A DNA stretch of 64,000 bases from DASYTH01 sp045806965 (GTDB taxonomy: Bacteria; Actinomycetota; Actinomycetes; Mycobacteriales; Pseudonocardiaceae). Both the position numbers and the translations under genes were made by a program. Positions 40,866 through 52,571 of this stretch are shown in pieces. Under the pieces are notes generated by a model. The model worked only from the letters and a program-made list of their open reading frames with translations, was not told the DNA's origin and made no database searches. The stretch lies in assembly GCA_045806965.1 (NCBI GenBank), contig JBJMIG010000091.1, forward strand, positions 62,001 to 126,000, given 5' to 3'. Position 1 is the stretch's first letter, and the number at the start of each line of letters is the position of its first letter.

Positions 40866-41474
40866 ATGACCGCGCTGGGCTATGACGCCGTGCCATGCGA
40901 TGACCTGACCCCGGACCCGGCCGACCTGCCGTGGCAGTCGGTCGAGGAGCTCTACCACCAGGTCCGGAACAGCCTGCTGGTCCAGCTGTACTACCTGCTG
41001 TGGAACAAGCAGGACGCCGAGGACGTGTTGCAGGACACCTTCGTTCAGGCGGCGCGGAAGTGGCACACGCTCAGGGACCGGAGCCGGCACAGTGCGGGCG
41101 CGTGGCTGCGGCGGACCGCGGTGAATCTGGCATACAACCGGATCCGGCAGCGCGGCCGCCGCCACGAGGTCTCCCTCGACGATGGACTCGCCGACTACCT
41201 GACCTCCAGCCAGATCGCGCCGGAGGACGCCTACGAGGTGTCCACCGCGTTGGCCGCGCTGCGTTGCCTTTCCGGTCAGCAGCGGGAGTCCTACCTGCTC
41301 AAGCACTATTTCGGGTTCGAGATGACGGACATCGCCGCGCACCTCGGGTGCAAGGCGAGCACCGCACGGGTCCATCTGAATCGGGCACAGGAGACGATCA
41401 AACGGAAGCTCGACCAGTTCGGTGAGCCTTCCGTCGCGCGGAATGGCCAGGCCGAGTCCGGGGTGGAGAGCTGA
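40866..41474 (+). CDS. ECF-type RNA polymerase sigma factor
   Basis: A 202-aa sigma-70 family protein from ATG 40866. Region 2 is LVQLYYLLWNKQDAEDVLQD followed by TFVQAARKWHTLRDR (about residues 39-74). Region 4 is LSGQQRESYLLKHYFGFEMT with recognition helix CKASTARVHLNRAQETIKRK (about residues 138-182). There is no region 1.1 or 3, as in ECF factors. Its stop overlaps the ATG of the next gene (41472-41476), which encodes a membrane protein and is the natural candidate for its regulator. Target promoters are unknown. Confidence 0.88.
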   Translation: MTALGYDAVPCDDLTPDPADLPWQSVEELYHQVRNSLLVQLYYLLWNKQDAEDVLQDTFVQAARKWHTLRDRSRHSAGAWLRRTAVNLAYNRIRQRGRRHEVSLDDGLADYLTSSQIAPEDAYEVSTALAALRCLSGQQRESYLLKHYFGFEMTDIAAHLGCKASTARVHLNRAQETIKRKLDQFGEPSVARNGQAESGVES

Positions 41475-42997
41475 TGAGAAAACCACGCAAGTTCCCGCGG
41501 CCGGAGGACGCGCCGCACGTCGTTCCCGCCCAGTTGCGAACGTTGGACCGGGTATTGGCGGAGGCGGTGCACAACCCCGAGCGGGAACGAGCCGACCTGG
41601 CCGCGATCCGCGCGGCGCTGGCCGAGACGTCCTCGCCGGCCCCATTGCCGGCCGACGATGCCAGCCGGCCGCACCGGACAGTCGTGCCGATCTCCAGCCA
41701 TCCCCGGCACCGGCCCGCGCCGGTCGGCCCGGTGCCGGTCGCCGCGCCATCGCCCAGTACCGGACTCGGCCACGTGGACCGGTTCCGGGCCGCCGCGTCC
41801 CGCGTTTTCGGAGCCGGGTTGGTGCTGCGGGCCACCTCGCGCCAGGCCGATGTCCTGCGGTACGCCGCGGCCGCCGCGTTCGTGGTCCTCGCCGGCGTGC
41901 TGCTCATCTTCTCCGCCCGGGTGCTGGTTTCGGGCCGGTTCGGCCCGTCGGTGGCCGGACCCAGCGCGATGATGCCGCCGCACGGCGCGGCCACGCCCCC
42001 GGCGACGCCAGGCCCGACCGGCGGGCGAACGCCGCCGGTGACGCCGCGCCCGACCGGCGCGGTCGCGGCCCCCCCGCCCCCTGGCGTCGCCGCCCCGGCG
42101 ACGCGGCCGCGCAGTACCACGCAACCCAAGCCGCGGAGCCGGAAAGCCGAACCCGTGCGAACGCCAAACGCGCCGGTGGCTCCCGAGGTCCCCCCGCCGC
42201 CGTTCGCGCCGCGCCCGACCCCGACTCCGCCGCCAACACCCGCACATGCGATCACGATCAATGCCACCGCGGTGGACTACACCGGTCTTCGGCTGCACGA
42301 CGTGGGTGTGCTCGACCGAGGGCGAGTGCAGACCCTGAACCTGCGCGCCGGTGCGTACACCCTGGAAACTCCGGTGGGTTGGCTGATCGACTTCGGGGTC
42401 AGCGACTCCGGCCGCGTCGACTACGAGCCTGGGCTGGACGGGGTGCTCACCGGGCGCGACGGCGACTCGCTGACCATCACCGGGTTCCCGATCGTCGTGG
42501 ACACGTCGGAAACGGACTATCACAACACGATGGTCAGTGGTACCGGTTGGCGAACACCGGAGCCGGTTCGGACACTTCGGTTGCTGCCCGGCCGGCACTG
42601 GGTGGAAAGCCCCATGGGTAACCGGGTTCGGTTCGACCTGACCGATCAAGGCCGAATTGACTACCCGACCGAACTGGACACCTTGCTGTCCGGTAGGGAC
42701 ACTGCGGCTCTGACCGTGCACGGCTTCCCGGTAACCATCGACGCCTCCCGCGCGGACCAGCCAATCTTCCTGTTGCTCGGCGTCGGCTGGCGCGACGCGC
42801 GCCTTCCGCAACTGGTGCGCCTACTGCCTGACCAGAGCGGAGTAATGACATTGGACGAAACGCGATTCGAATTCAGGGTGGATGGCAACGGACTCATCGA
42901 CTACGACCCGAGTCTGGACTGCGCACTGTTCGGACGGGGCAGTTCGGCGTTGACCATCTACGGCTGGACAAGAGGACGGTCATGCACTGGTACATGA
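41474..42997 (+). CDS. Membrane-anchored protein with three tandem extracellular repeats (putative anti-sigma/sensor)
   Basis: A 507-aa protein I cannot assign to a family. Residues 1-125 are cytoplasmic, helical near 18-50 and then Pro-rich. One membrane helix follows at about 128-151. Residues 155-258 form a long Pro/Thr/Arg linker. The outer part is three roughly 80-residue repeats (about 262-344, 345-424 and 430-497), each with an RxLxLxxG start, a GxIDYxPxLD core and an LTIxGFPVxID-like end. No zinc-binding HxxxCxxC of ZAS anti-sigma factors is present. Overlap with the sigma gene (TGATG) and with the next gene (16 bases) indicates one translationally coupled operon. Confidence 0.75.
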   Translation: MRKPRKFPRPEDAPHVVPAQLRTLDRVLAEAVHNPERERADLAAIRAALAETSSPAPLPADDASRPHRTVVPISSHPRHRPAPVGPVPVAAPSPSTGLGHVDRFRAAASRVFGAGLVLRATSRQADVLRYAAAAAFVVLAGVLLIFSARVLVSGRFGPSVAGPSAMMPPHGAATPPATPGPTGGRTPPVTPRPTGAVAAPPPPGVAAPATRPRSTTQPKPRSRKAEPVRTPNAPVAPEVPPPPFAPRPTPTPPPTPAHAITINATAVDYTGLRLHDVGVLDRGRVQTLNLRAGAYTLETPVGWLIDFGVSDSGRVDYEPGLDGVLTGRDGDSLTITGFPIVVDTSETDYHNTMVSGTGWRTPEPVRTLRLLPGRHWVESPMGNRVRFDLTDQGRIDYPTELDTLLSGRDTAALTVHGFPVTIDASRADQPIFLLLGVGWRDARLPQLVRLLPDQSGVMTLDETRFEFRVDGNGLIDYDPSLDCALFGRGSSALTIYGWTRGRSCTGT

Positions 42998-43668
42998 ACA
43001 GATCGGCATTCGCGACGGTCTCGCAGCAGCTGTCGTTGACGGCCCACCAGGTCCGCGGCCTGTCCCGCCGCCGGCGGCTGGCCCGTCCGGCCCCCGGTCC
43101 GGTACACCGCTCGATCGTGGTCATCGACATCGCCGGCTCGGCGAAGTGGCACAACCAGGCCCAACTGTCTGCCCGAGCCGCGCTTCGGGCGGCGACCCAA
43201 CACGCCGTTCGGGACGCCGGCATCGGCTGGGCGAACGTTGTCGTCGAGGACCGCGGCGACGGCCTGATCCTGCTCATCCCGCCCAGCGTGTCCAAAGTAG
43301 ACATACTGGACCCGCTGATACCCCGACTGGCCGAGGAGATCCGCGAGTACAACGCGACCGTGCCGCTCGGCCTGAAGATCCGGCTACGGGTGGCCATCCA
43401 CGCCGGTGAGGTCGATCGCGACGGCCACGGCTGGATCGGCAACGACCTCATCATCGCGTGCCGGCTGGTCAATGGCGAACCGCTCTACCAACGACTCGCG
43501 CACCACCCGGCCGCCAGCCTGGTGCTGGTCGTGTCGGACCTGATCTATCAGGGCGTGGTCCGGCACTACTACCGCAACATCGACCCGGGGCACTACACCC
43601 GAGTCCAGGTCAGCGCCAAGGAGTTCGATGCCCCCGCCTGGCTGCACATCCCGGACTCGGCTGCTTAA
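42982..43668 (+). CDS. Nucleotidyl-cyclase-fold protein
   Basis: A 228-aa protein; ATG 42982 has GAGGA five bases upstream although it lies inside the previous gene. From residue 43 it has class III cyclase-homology features: VVIDIAGS with metal-type D49, VEDRGDGLILLIP with D93, and RLRVAIHAGEVDRDG. In the GxxVNxAxRL-type motif the arginine remains (R161) but the transition-state asparagine is an isoleucine (NDLIIACRL). It may therefore bind nucleotides or act as a signalling partner rather than make cAMP or cGMP. It is the third gene of the sigma operon. Similar standalone proteins are common in actinomycetes but uncharacterised. Confidence 0.72.
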   Translation: MHWYMNRSAFATVSQQLSLTAHQVRGLSRRRRLARPAPGPVHRSIVVIDIAGSAKWHNQAQLSARAALRAATQHAVRDAGIGWANVVVEDRGDGLILLIPPSVSKVDILDPLIPRLAEEIREYNATVPLGLKIRLRVAIHAGEVDRDGHGWIGNDLIIACRLVNGEPLYQRLAHHPAASLVLVVSDLIYQGVVRHYYRNIDPGHYTRVQVSAKEFDAPAWLHIPDSAA

Positions 43669-43743
43669 GTGCCCGCGCCGAAAGCTGCCCCGAATTCTGG
43701 CGCGGACACGTGGGCGAGTCCGGGAAGGCCGGGCGTTTCCAAA

Positions 43744-43777
43744 GGGCGCCCCACCCAGCCAGGTTGGGTGGGCGCCC
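43744..43777. terminator. Hairpin between convergent cyclase-like and hemerythrin genes
   Basis: GGGCGCCCCACCCA (43744-43757) pairs with TGGGTGGGCGCCC (43765-43777) with one bulged base. On the minus strand it is followed by TTT. It lies midway in the 125-base convergent gap and should terminate both transcripts. Confidence 0.78.
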
Positions 43778-43793
43778 GCCATAACCCTGCCGG

Positions 43794-44348
43794 TCAGGTG
43801 TTGCGGCCGGAAAGGGCGTCGCGGAGACGGTCGATCAGACCTAGCCCGGGAGCAAGGATCAGGTTGGCCGGCGGGGTGTCCGGCGCGTTCGGGTGCGGTC
43901 GCGTTGGCGCGACCTTCTTGGCCAACAACACCTTCTGGCCAAGGGATTGCAGGTCCTCCGTGGAGCAGGCGGAGCGCAGCCGGGGAAGGAGCTTGGTCTC
44001 CTCCTCCTCGAGATGGTGCCGGACGTCGGCGATGAGCTTGCCGACCATCGCGTTGAACCGCCCGTCGCCGGGGGTCAGCTCTTCGAGCCGCTTCATGTCC
44101 TCCTCGGCCTCGTTGTGTTCGGCGGTCTCGTGCTCAACGATCTCGTCGCCGTCCGAGAGGGCCTTGCGGGCGGCGGGATACATGAACATCTCCTCGGCCA
44201 CGGCGTGCCGCATCAGCTCGGCGATCAGATGGTCGAGGAGGTCACGGCGGTGCTGTGCGCCGCCGGTGCCGCTCTCCAGCTCGGTGAAGATCTTCTCGAA
44301 CTCCCGATGATCGGCAATGATCACGTCGATCAGATCGGTGCCGCTCAT
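43794..44348 (-). CDS. Hemerythrin-domain protein
   Basis: A 184-aa protein from ATG 44348 (MSGTDLIDVIIADH) with GGGAGG upstream. It is a four-helix bundle with the HHE ligands spaced as in hemerythrins: IADHREFEKIF, LMRHAVAEEMFMYP, EHNEAEEDMKRLEEL and RHHLEEEETKLLPRL. It should bind a di-iron centre and sense or buffer oxygen, NO or iron. The C-terminal 40 residues are Pro-rich and of unknown role. It is monocistronic as far as visible and convergent with the cyclase-like gene. Confidence 0.88.
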   Translation of the reverse strand: MSGTDLIDVIIADHREFEKIFTELESGTGGAQHRRDLLDHLIAELMRHAVAEEMFMYPAARKALSDGDEIVEHETAEHNEAEEDMKRLEELTPGDGRFNAMVGKLIADVRHHLEEEETKLLPRLRSACSTEDLQSLGQKVLLAKKVAPTRPHPNAPDTPPANLILAPGLGLIDRLRDALSGRNT

Positions 44349-44427
44349 GTGTGTTCCTCCCGTTCGGCCTCGGTCCCGGAGGACGTACCCGTCCGCCACC
44401 GAGGGAAACGCGAGAAACCCAGAAGGG

Positions 44428-44751
44428 CTACCGCTGCGCCTCGAGCCGTTCGACCAGCGCGACGAGCTCGCGCGCCGACGGCGGCACGAACGGGTCCTTG
44501 AGCTCGAGGTGCCGGTGGGCGCCGTCGTGCCAGATGTCTATCCGGTACCGAAAACCGTCCGGCACCTGCCGCGATGCCGGCAGCGGTTCGAGCTCTTCCA
44601 GGTCGGCGACCAGCTCCCGAAGCCGCGCCGAGGACTCGGCCGGCAAGGTCGCCGCGTCCGCCTCGGTGGTACGGGCGATGCCGGCGAATCCGCCGGTACG
44701 CGCCACCCGGACCCGCAGTGCCGGCTTGGCCCGCTCCGGTTTGGCCGTCAT
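44428..44751 (-). CDS. Protealysin inhibitor, emfourin-like
   Basis: A 107-aa protein from ATG 44751, which overlaps the protease stop (ATGA, 44748-44751). The sequence LRVRVARTGGFAGIARTTE, PDGFRYRIDIWHDGAHRHLE and the closing SARELVALVERLEAQR match the emfourin fold known from Serratia, where it binds and inhibits the M4 protease encoded next to it. It has no signal peptide, so it would protect the cytoplasm from premature proteolysis. The tight coupling implies near-stoichiometric synthesis. Confidence 0.8.
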   Translation of the reverse strand: MTAKPERAKPALRVRVARTGGFAGIARTTEADAATLPAESSARLRELVADLEELEPLPASRQVPDGFRYRIDIWHDGAHRHLELKDPFVPPSARELVALVERLEAQR

Positions 44752-45779
44752 GGGATGCCGACCTCGTGGAACGCCGCCCTGGCGGTCTGCGCACCCAGCC
44801 GGGTGATCACCTTGTCCCGGGCGAGTATCCGGGCCATCTGCGCGCACACGGCGGCCGCGTCCGCGAACATCGCGGTGGGCCACAGGTTCTGGAGGGTCGC
44901 GTACCAGAGTTTGGCCGCGGGGAAGGAGCCGAGCTCGGTCGCCATCAGGTAGAACGCGCGGTTGATGATCCCGCTGTTGACATGCGGGTCGCCGCCTGGC
45001 ACGTAGCCGGACATGTCCGCGGCCTGCGGGTCCTTGCCCATCTGCGGGTTGTCGTAAGCGGTGCCAGGGTGTGACATCGATCGGATCGCCTCGCCGTAGA
45101 GGTCATCGGCCATCACATCCTCGCCGATCAGCCAGTTGAACGTGCCGGCGTCCAGCTTCGCCACGTACTGCTCGACACAGACGCCGAGAATGTCCGACGT
45201 GGCCTCGTTCAGCGCGCCGGGCTGGTCGGTGTAGTCCAGGTTGGCGGTGTACTGGGTCACCCCGTGGGTCAACTCGTGGCCGATCACGTCGATGTCGCCG
45301 GTGAAATCCTTGAAGATCACTTCGTCGCCGTTGCCGAACACCATCTGCGTGCCGTCCCAGTACGCGTTGTTGAACTGCACCCCGAAGTTGACGTGTGCGG
45401 GCAGGGCAACGCCGGCGTTGTCGAGCGAGTCACGGCCGAGCACCTCCTGGTAGAACGCTCTGGTACCGCCGAGGCCGTCGTAGGCGAGATTGGCGTTGGC
45501 CAGAGCGGTCGGAGGGCCACCCTCGCCGCGAATCGGCTCGGTGCTGAACGTCCACTGGTGGTTGTCGTCGAAGATCACCCGATCGGCCCTGCCCTGGACC
45601 GGCGGTTGCAGTGTCGCGGGCACGCTGGCCAGCGTGACCGCCTCGCGCTTCTCCCGCAGCATTCGAGTGGCCAGCGCGGTCTGCTGCGCGGGATACCCGC
45701 CTTCCGCCGTCTTCCTGCTCGTCCTGGCGATGTGATCAATAAGGTACGGCGGAACGTACGAGCACAGGTGACGGGCCAT
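44748..45779 (-). CDS. Protealysin-like M4 metallopeptidase
   Basis: A 343-aa thermolysin-family protease from ATG 45779. It carries the short protealysin-type propeptide with HLCSYVPPYLIDHIA at residues 4-18, and no Sec signal. The catalytic HELTH is at 168-172 and the third zinc ligand E192 is in NEATSD. A later histidine lies in DPHVNSGIINRAFY. Protealysins are made as intracellular precursors and leave the cell non-classically or act inside it. The overlapping emfourin gene is the cognate inhibitor. Confidence 0.9.
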   Translation of the reverse strand: MARHLCSYVPPYLIDHIARTSRKTAEGGYPAQQTALATRMLREKREAVTLASVPATLQPPVQGRADRVIFDDNHQWTFSTEPIRGEGGPPTALANANLAYDGLGGTRAFYQEVLGRDSLDNAGVALPAHVNFGVQFNNAYWDGTQMVFGNGDEVIFKDFTGDIDVIGHELTHGVTQYTANLDYTDQPGALNEATSDILGVCVEQYVAKLDAGTFNWLIGEDVMADDLYGEAIRSMSHPGTAYDNPQMGKDPQAADMSGYVPGGDPHVNSGIINRAFYLMATELGSFPAAKLWYATLQNLWPTAMFADAAAVCAQMARILARDKVITRLGAQTARAAFHEVGIP

Positions 45780-45970
45780 GGGGCTCCTCGTCCAAGCAAC
45801 ATCCGCGACGAGCCGAATGTCTCGCCGTGACCAGGTATCGCGCAAGTGCCGAAGGCCATCGATCGGCCGCGATCTTGACATTCCTCGAACGTTGTCCGAA
45901 CCAAGGATAAGTCCGGACCCGGCAGCGTGGCGCCTCGATGGAACCGACTCCGACAAGTGAAGGCGACGAC

Positions 45971-47083
45971 ATGACCATGACGTTGGCGCGTGCGGCCGCA
46001 CCCCGACCTCGGCACCGCCGCGGCCGCGCGGCGGTGGGCCTGGTGGCTGCCCTGCTGCTGGCCGCGTGTGCGCCCGCCGCGATCGCGGCGACCGCGCCGG
46101 CAAGCGATGATCTCGGCGCGGGCGGGCCGACGACGAGTAGCGGGCAGCCGGGCCGGCTGTCGGTCTCCGGTGCGCAGATCCTCGATCCCAAGCGGCAACC
46201 GATCATTCTGCGCGGCTACAACTGGGGTCAGTGGGGAACCGTCCAGCCGCAGGACGGCCCGGACAACGCGGCAGCGGGCGCGAACTCGGTCCGGATACCG
46301 CTGCGCTGGTGGGGAGACTGGAAGGACGGGGTGGACAGCCGCTCGCCCGGCCAGCCGGGACACATCGACGGGGACCACCTGAAGCTGCTCGACCAGACCA
46401 TCGACCGGGCGATCACCAACCACCTGTGGGTGGTCCTGTTCGTGGACTCGAACTTCGGGCAGGGTGCCGGCGGACGCAGGGACAACTTCTGGACCAACCC
46501 GGAGATGAAGCAACACTTCGTCGAGGTGTGGCAGTTCCTCGTTCACCGATACCTGAACAAGCCGTTCATCGGTGCATGGGAGATCCTGCCCGAACCGCAA
46601 CCGGTCGGCGTCGACGACGACGGGGTCCGGGCGTTCTACGACTCGATCATCCCCGTGATCCGCGCCATCGACCCGCGCACCCCGATCGTGGTAGGCCCCA
46701 ACGACGCCTACAACCTGCGCCACATCACCGGTGCGCACACCACGGTCGATCCGAACATCATCTACACCGGCAACTACTTCATCTTCGACAAACCGCTGAG
46801 CCGAATCCAGGACATCCTCGGCTTCCGAAAGACGTTCAACGCACCTGTCTGGATCAACCAGGTGGGCATCCCCAGCGGCCGGGACGACAGCCAGGACAAG
46901 GCGAACACGGTGCTCGACGCGTTCAACGACAACGGGATCGGTTGGGCCTGGTGGACCTACCGGGTCCTCGGCACCGACAAGACCACCCATGGCATCTACT
47001 ACCAGGATCCCGCCAGCCCGAACGGCTGGCTGGTCAAGCCCGAGTGGCTGAAGCTGGTGAACGGCTACCTCAGGCCAGCCTGA
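45971..47083 (+). CDS. GH5-like lipoprotein with altered catalytic residues
   Basis: A 370-aa protein from ATG 45971 (GAAGG upstream). The N-terminal signal has a lipobox LLAAC (C33). The GH5 cellulase fold is clear: GAQILDPKRQPIILRGYNW, NSVRIPLRW and the end WAWWTYRV. However, the acid/base motif NEP reads PEP (E208, with P207 for the conserved Asn), and the nucleophile Glu is Gln (Q297 in VWINQVGIPSG). It may have lost hydrolysis and serve as a carbohydrate-binding lipoprotein. It is divergent from protealysin. A TTGACA (45875-45880) sits in the 191-base gap. Confidence 0.8.
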   Translation: MTMTLARAAAPRPRHRRGRAAVGLVAALLLAACAPAAIAATAPASDDLGAGGPTTSSGQPGRLSVSGAQILDPKRQPIILRGYNWGQWGTVQPQDGPDNAAAGANSVRIPLRWWGDWKDGVDSRSPGQPGHIDGDHLKLLDQTIDRAITNHLWVVLFVDSNFGQGAGGRRDNFWTNPEMKQHFVEVWQFLVHRYLNKPFIGAWEILPEPQPVGVDDDGVRAFYDSIIPVIRAIDPRTPIVVGPNDAYNLRHITGAHTTVDPNIIYTGNYFIFDKPLSRIQDILGFRKTFNAPVWINQVGIPSGRDDSQDKANTVLDAFNDNGIGWAWWTYRVLGTDKTTHGIYYQDPASPNGWLVKPEWLKLVNGYLRPA

Positions 47084-47100
47084 CCGGCGGTCGCCGCCGG
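47084..47100. terminator. Hairpin after GH5-like gene
   Basis: CCGGCGG (47084-47090) pairs with CCGCCGG (47094-47100) across TCG, directly after the stop codon and followed by CCTTGTTC. It is a compact terminator candidate. The rest of the gap to 47303 shows no gene. Confidence 0.6.
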
Positions 47101-47303
47101 CCTTGTTCACCCCACGGTCCGACCGGTTCTCGCGGCCGGCTCGCGGCCGGCTCACGGCGCGATCGTCTCCGTCGGGTGCGGTCCTCGCCGGTGATTCGGC
47201 TCCCGCCGGCGGCTTTCCGCGTTTGCCCTCACAACCAGGGGGTAGCCGCGAGTGCCAGGAACGACGAGTAACCACCTTGAGACCGGTGATCGGAGACGTT
47301 GCG

Positions 47304-47726
47304 ATGACGACCGCGCGGGACATCATGACCCCGGACCCGACCTGTGTGCGGACCAGCGAGACGGTGTTGGACGCGGCCAGGCGGATGGCGGCGGAGGCGG
47401 TCGGCTCGCTCCCGATCTGTGGTGAGGACAACCAACTCAAGGGGATGCTGACCGACCGCGACATCGTGGTGAAGGTGCTTGCCGCGGGCAAGGACCCGAG
47501 GGCCATGCACGTCGGCGAGGTACCGCAGGACGAGAAGCTGGTCACCGTCGTGGCGGATGACGATGTGCGACAGGTCATGCGCACCATGAAGCAACACCAG
47601 ATCCGGCGCGTGCCGGTACTCGACGGGCAGCATAATCTGGTGGGCATCGTGGCCCAGGCCGACGTCGCGCGCTCCCTGCCAGACGCCGAGGTCGCAGACC
47701 TGGTCGAGGCGGTCTCGGAGGATTAG
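47304..47726 (+). CDS. CBS-domain pair protein
   Basis: A 140-aa protein from ATG 47304 (MTTARDIMTPDPTCVR) with CGGAGA upstream. It consists of two CBS motifs forming one Bateman module: TARDIMTPDPTCVRTSETVL with GMLTDRDIVVKVL, and LVTVVADDDVRQVMRTMKQ with RRVPVLDGQHNLVGIVAQAD. These modules bind AMP, ATP or SAM. It resembles the stress-induced hypoxic response protein group of actinobacteria. It is followed 40 bases on by the MEDS-HATPase gene on the same strand. Confidence 0.88.
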   Translation: MTTARDIMTPDPTCVRTSETVLDAARRMAAEAVGSLPICGEDNQLKGMLTDRDIVVKVLAAGKDPRAMHVGEVPQDEKLVTVVADDDVRQVMRTMKQHQIRRVPVLDGQHNLVGIVAQADVARSLPDAEVADLVEAVSED

Positions 47727-47766
47727 TCCGGGTCGGCGGGGTATCTTGACGCGGGGTGATGAAGCG

Positions 47767-48698
47767 ATGGGAGTTGGCACCGAGGCGCCGAACGCCGATG
47801 CCAGATTCGTCCACCCAGCGCTGTTCTACAAGGGACTGGACGACTACCTGGAGGGAGTCGGCGGCTTCCTGCAAGCCGGGCTGCGCGCCGGGGAGCCGGT
47901 GTTCGCCTCCGTCCCGCCGGTACGGCTTACGCCGCTGCGCGAACACCTCGGCGGCGACGCCAACCGGATGCACCTGTTCGACATGTCCGAGGTGGGACGC
48001 AACCCGGGCCGGATCATGACCGCACTCACCGACTTCGCCGGCCGGCGGGGCTCGGGCCGGGCCCGGATGGTCGGCGAGCCGATCTGGGCCTCCCGCACCC
48101 CAACCGAGATCCGGGAGGCCACCCGGCACGAGGCGCTGATCAACCTGGCGTTCGCCGAAGTACCGGTCACCATCCTGTGCCCGTACGACGTCAACGAGCT
48201 GCCCGCCGCGGTGCTGGCCGACGCCGAGCGCACCCACCCGGTGCTCTGGGCCGGTCAGCAGCGGGCCGCCAGCAGCGCCTACACCGACCCGCACCAGCTC
48301 AACGCCGAGTTCGACACGCTCCTCGAGCCGGAGCCGGCCGGCGCGGAGCGACATGTGCTGACCCGGTCCGAGCTTGGTTACCTACGCCACCGGGTGGCGG
48401 ATTTCGGCCGCGCGGCCGGGCTGGACGCCGAGCGCGTGACCGACTTCCGGCAGGCGTTCGCCGAGGCCGCGGCGAACGCGATCCGGTACGGCGGAGGCAG
48501 TGGCATGGTTTCGCTGTGGCGCCGGCCGAACGACGTGGTCGCCCAGGTCCGCGACCACGGCCGGCTGGCCGACCCACTGGCCGGGCGGCGCCGTCCCGCA
48601 CTCGACGCCACCGGCGGGCGCGGGCTGTGGATGATCCACCAGATGTGCGACCTGGTGGAGTTCGGGCCCGGCGTGATCCGCCTGCACCTGGCGCTGCG

Positions 48699-48702
<4 letters not shown>
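47767..48702 (+). CDS. MEDS-domain sensor with anti-sigma-type HATPase domain
   Basis: A 311-aa protein from ATG 47767. Residues 10-175 match the MEDS (DcmR sensory) domain: FVHPALFYKGLDDYLEGVGG, NRMHLFDMSEVGRNPGRIM, ICLPYD-like ILCPYDVNELP. Residues 195-308 are an RsbW-like HATPase: DFRQAFAEAAANAIRYGG with the N-box and ATGGRGLWMIHQMCDLVEF with the G-box. Such fusions are thought to switch sigma or anti-anti-sigma partners on sensing a signal. It is convergent with the poly-HAMP kinase; the stops overlap as CTAG (48699-48702). Confidence 0.83.
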
Positions 48703-52466
<3,764 letters not shown>

Positions 52467-52571
52467 GCTCGGGTTTACAGCCTCCCACGCTTGGTGGCCA
52501 ACGGCACGAACTCCGATACGCTAACGTCCGACCGGACCGGATGACGGTCAGGAGGTTATAGGTGGGCTGGC

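Noticed and set aside
45875..45915. Consensus sigma promoter before the GH5-like gene
   Set aside because: TTGACA is present but no convincing -10 box lies 16-18 bases downstream, so I mention it only in the gene entry.
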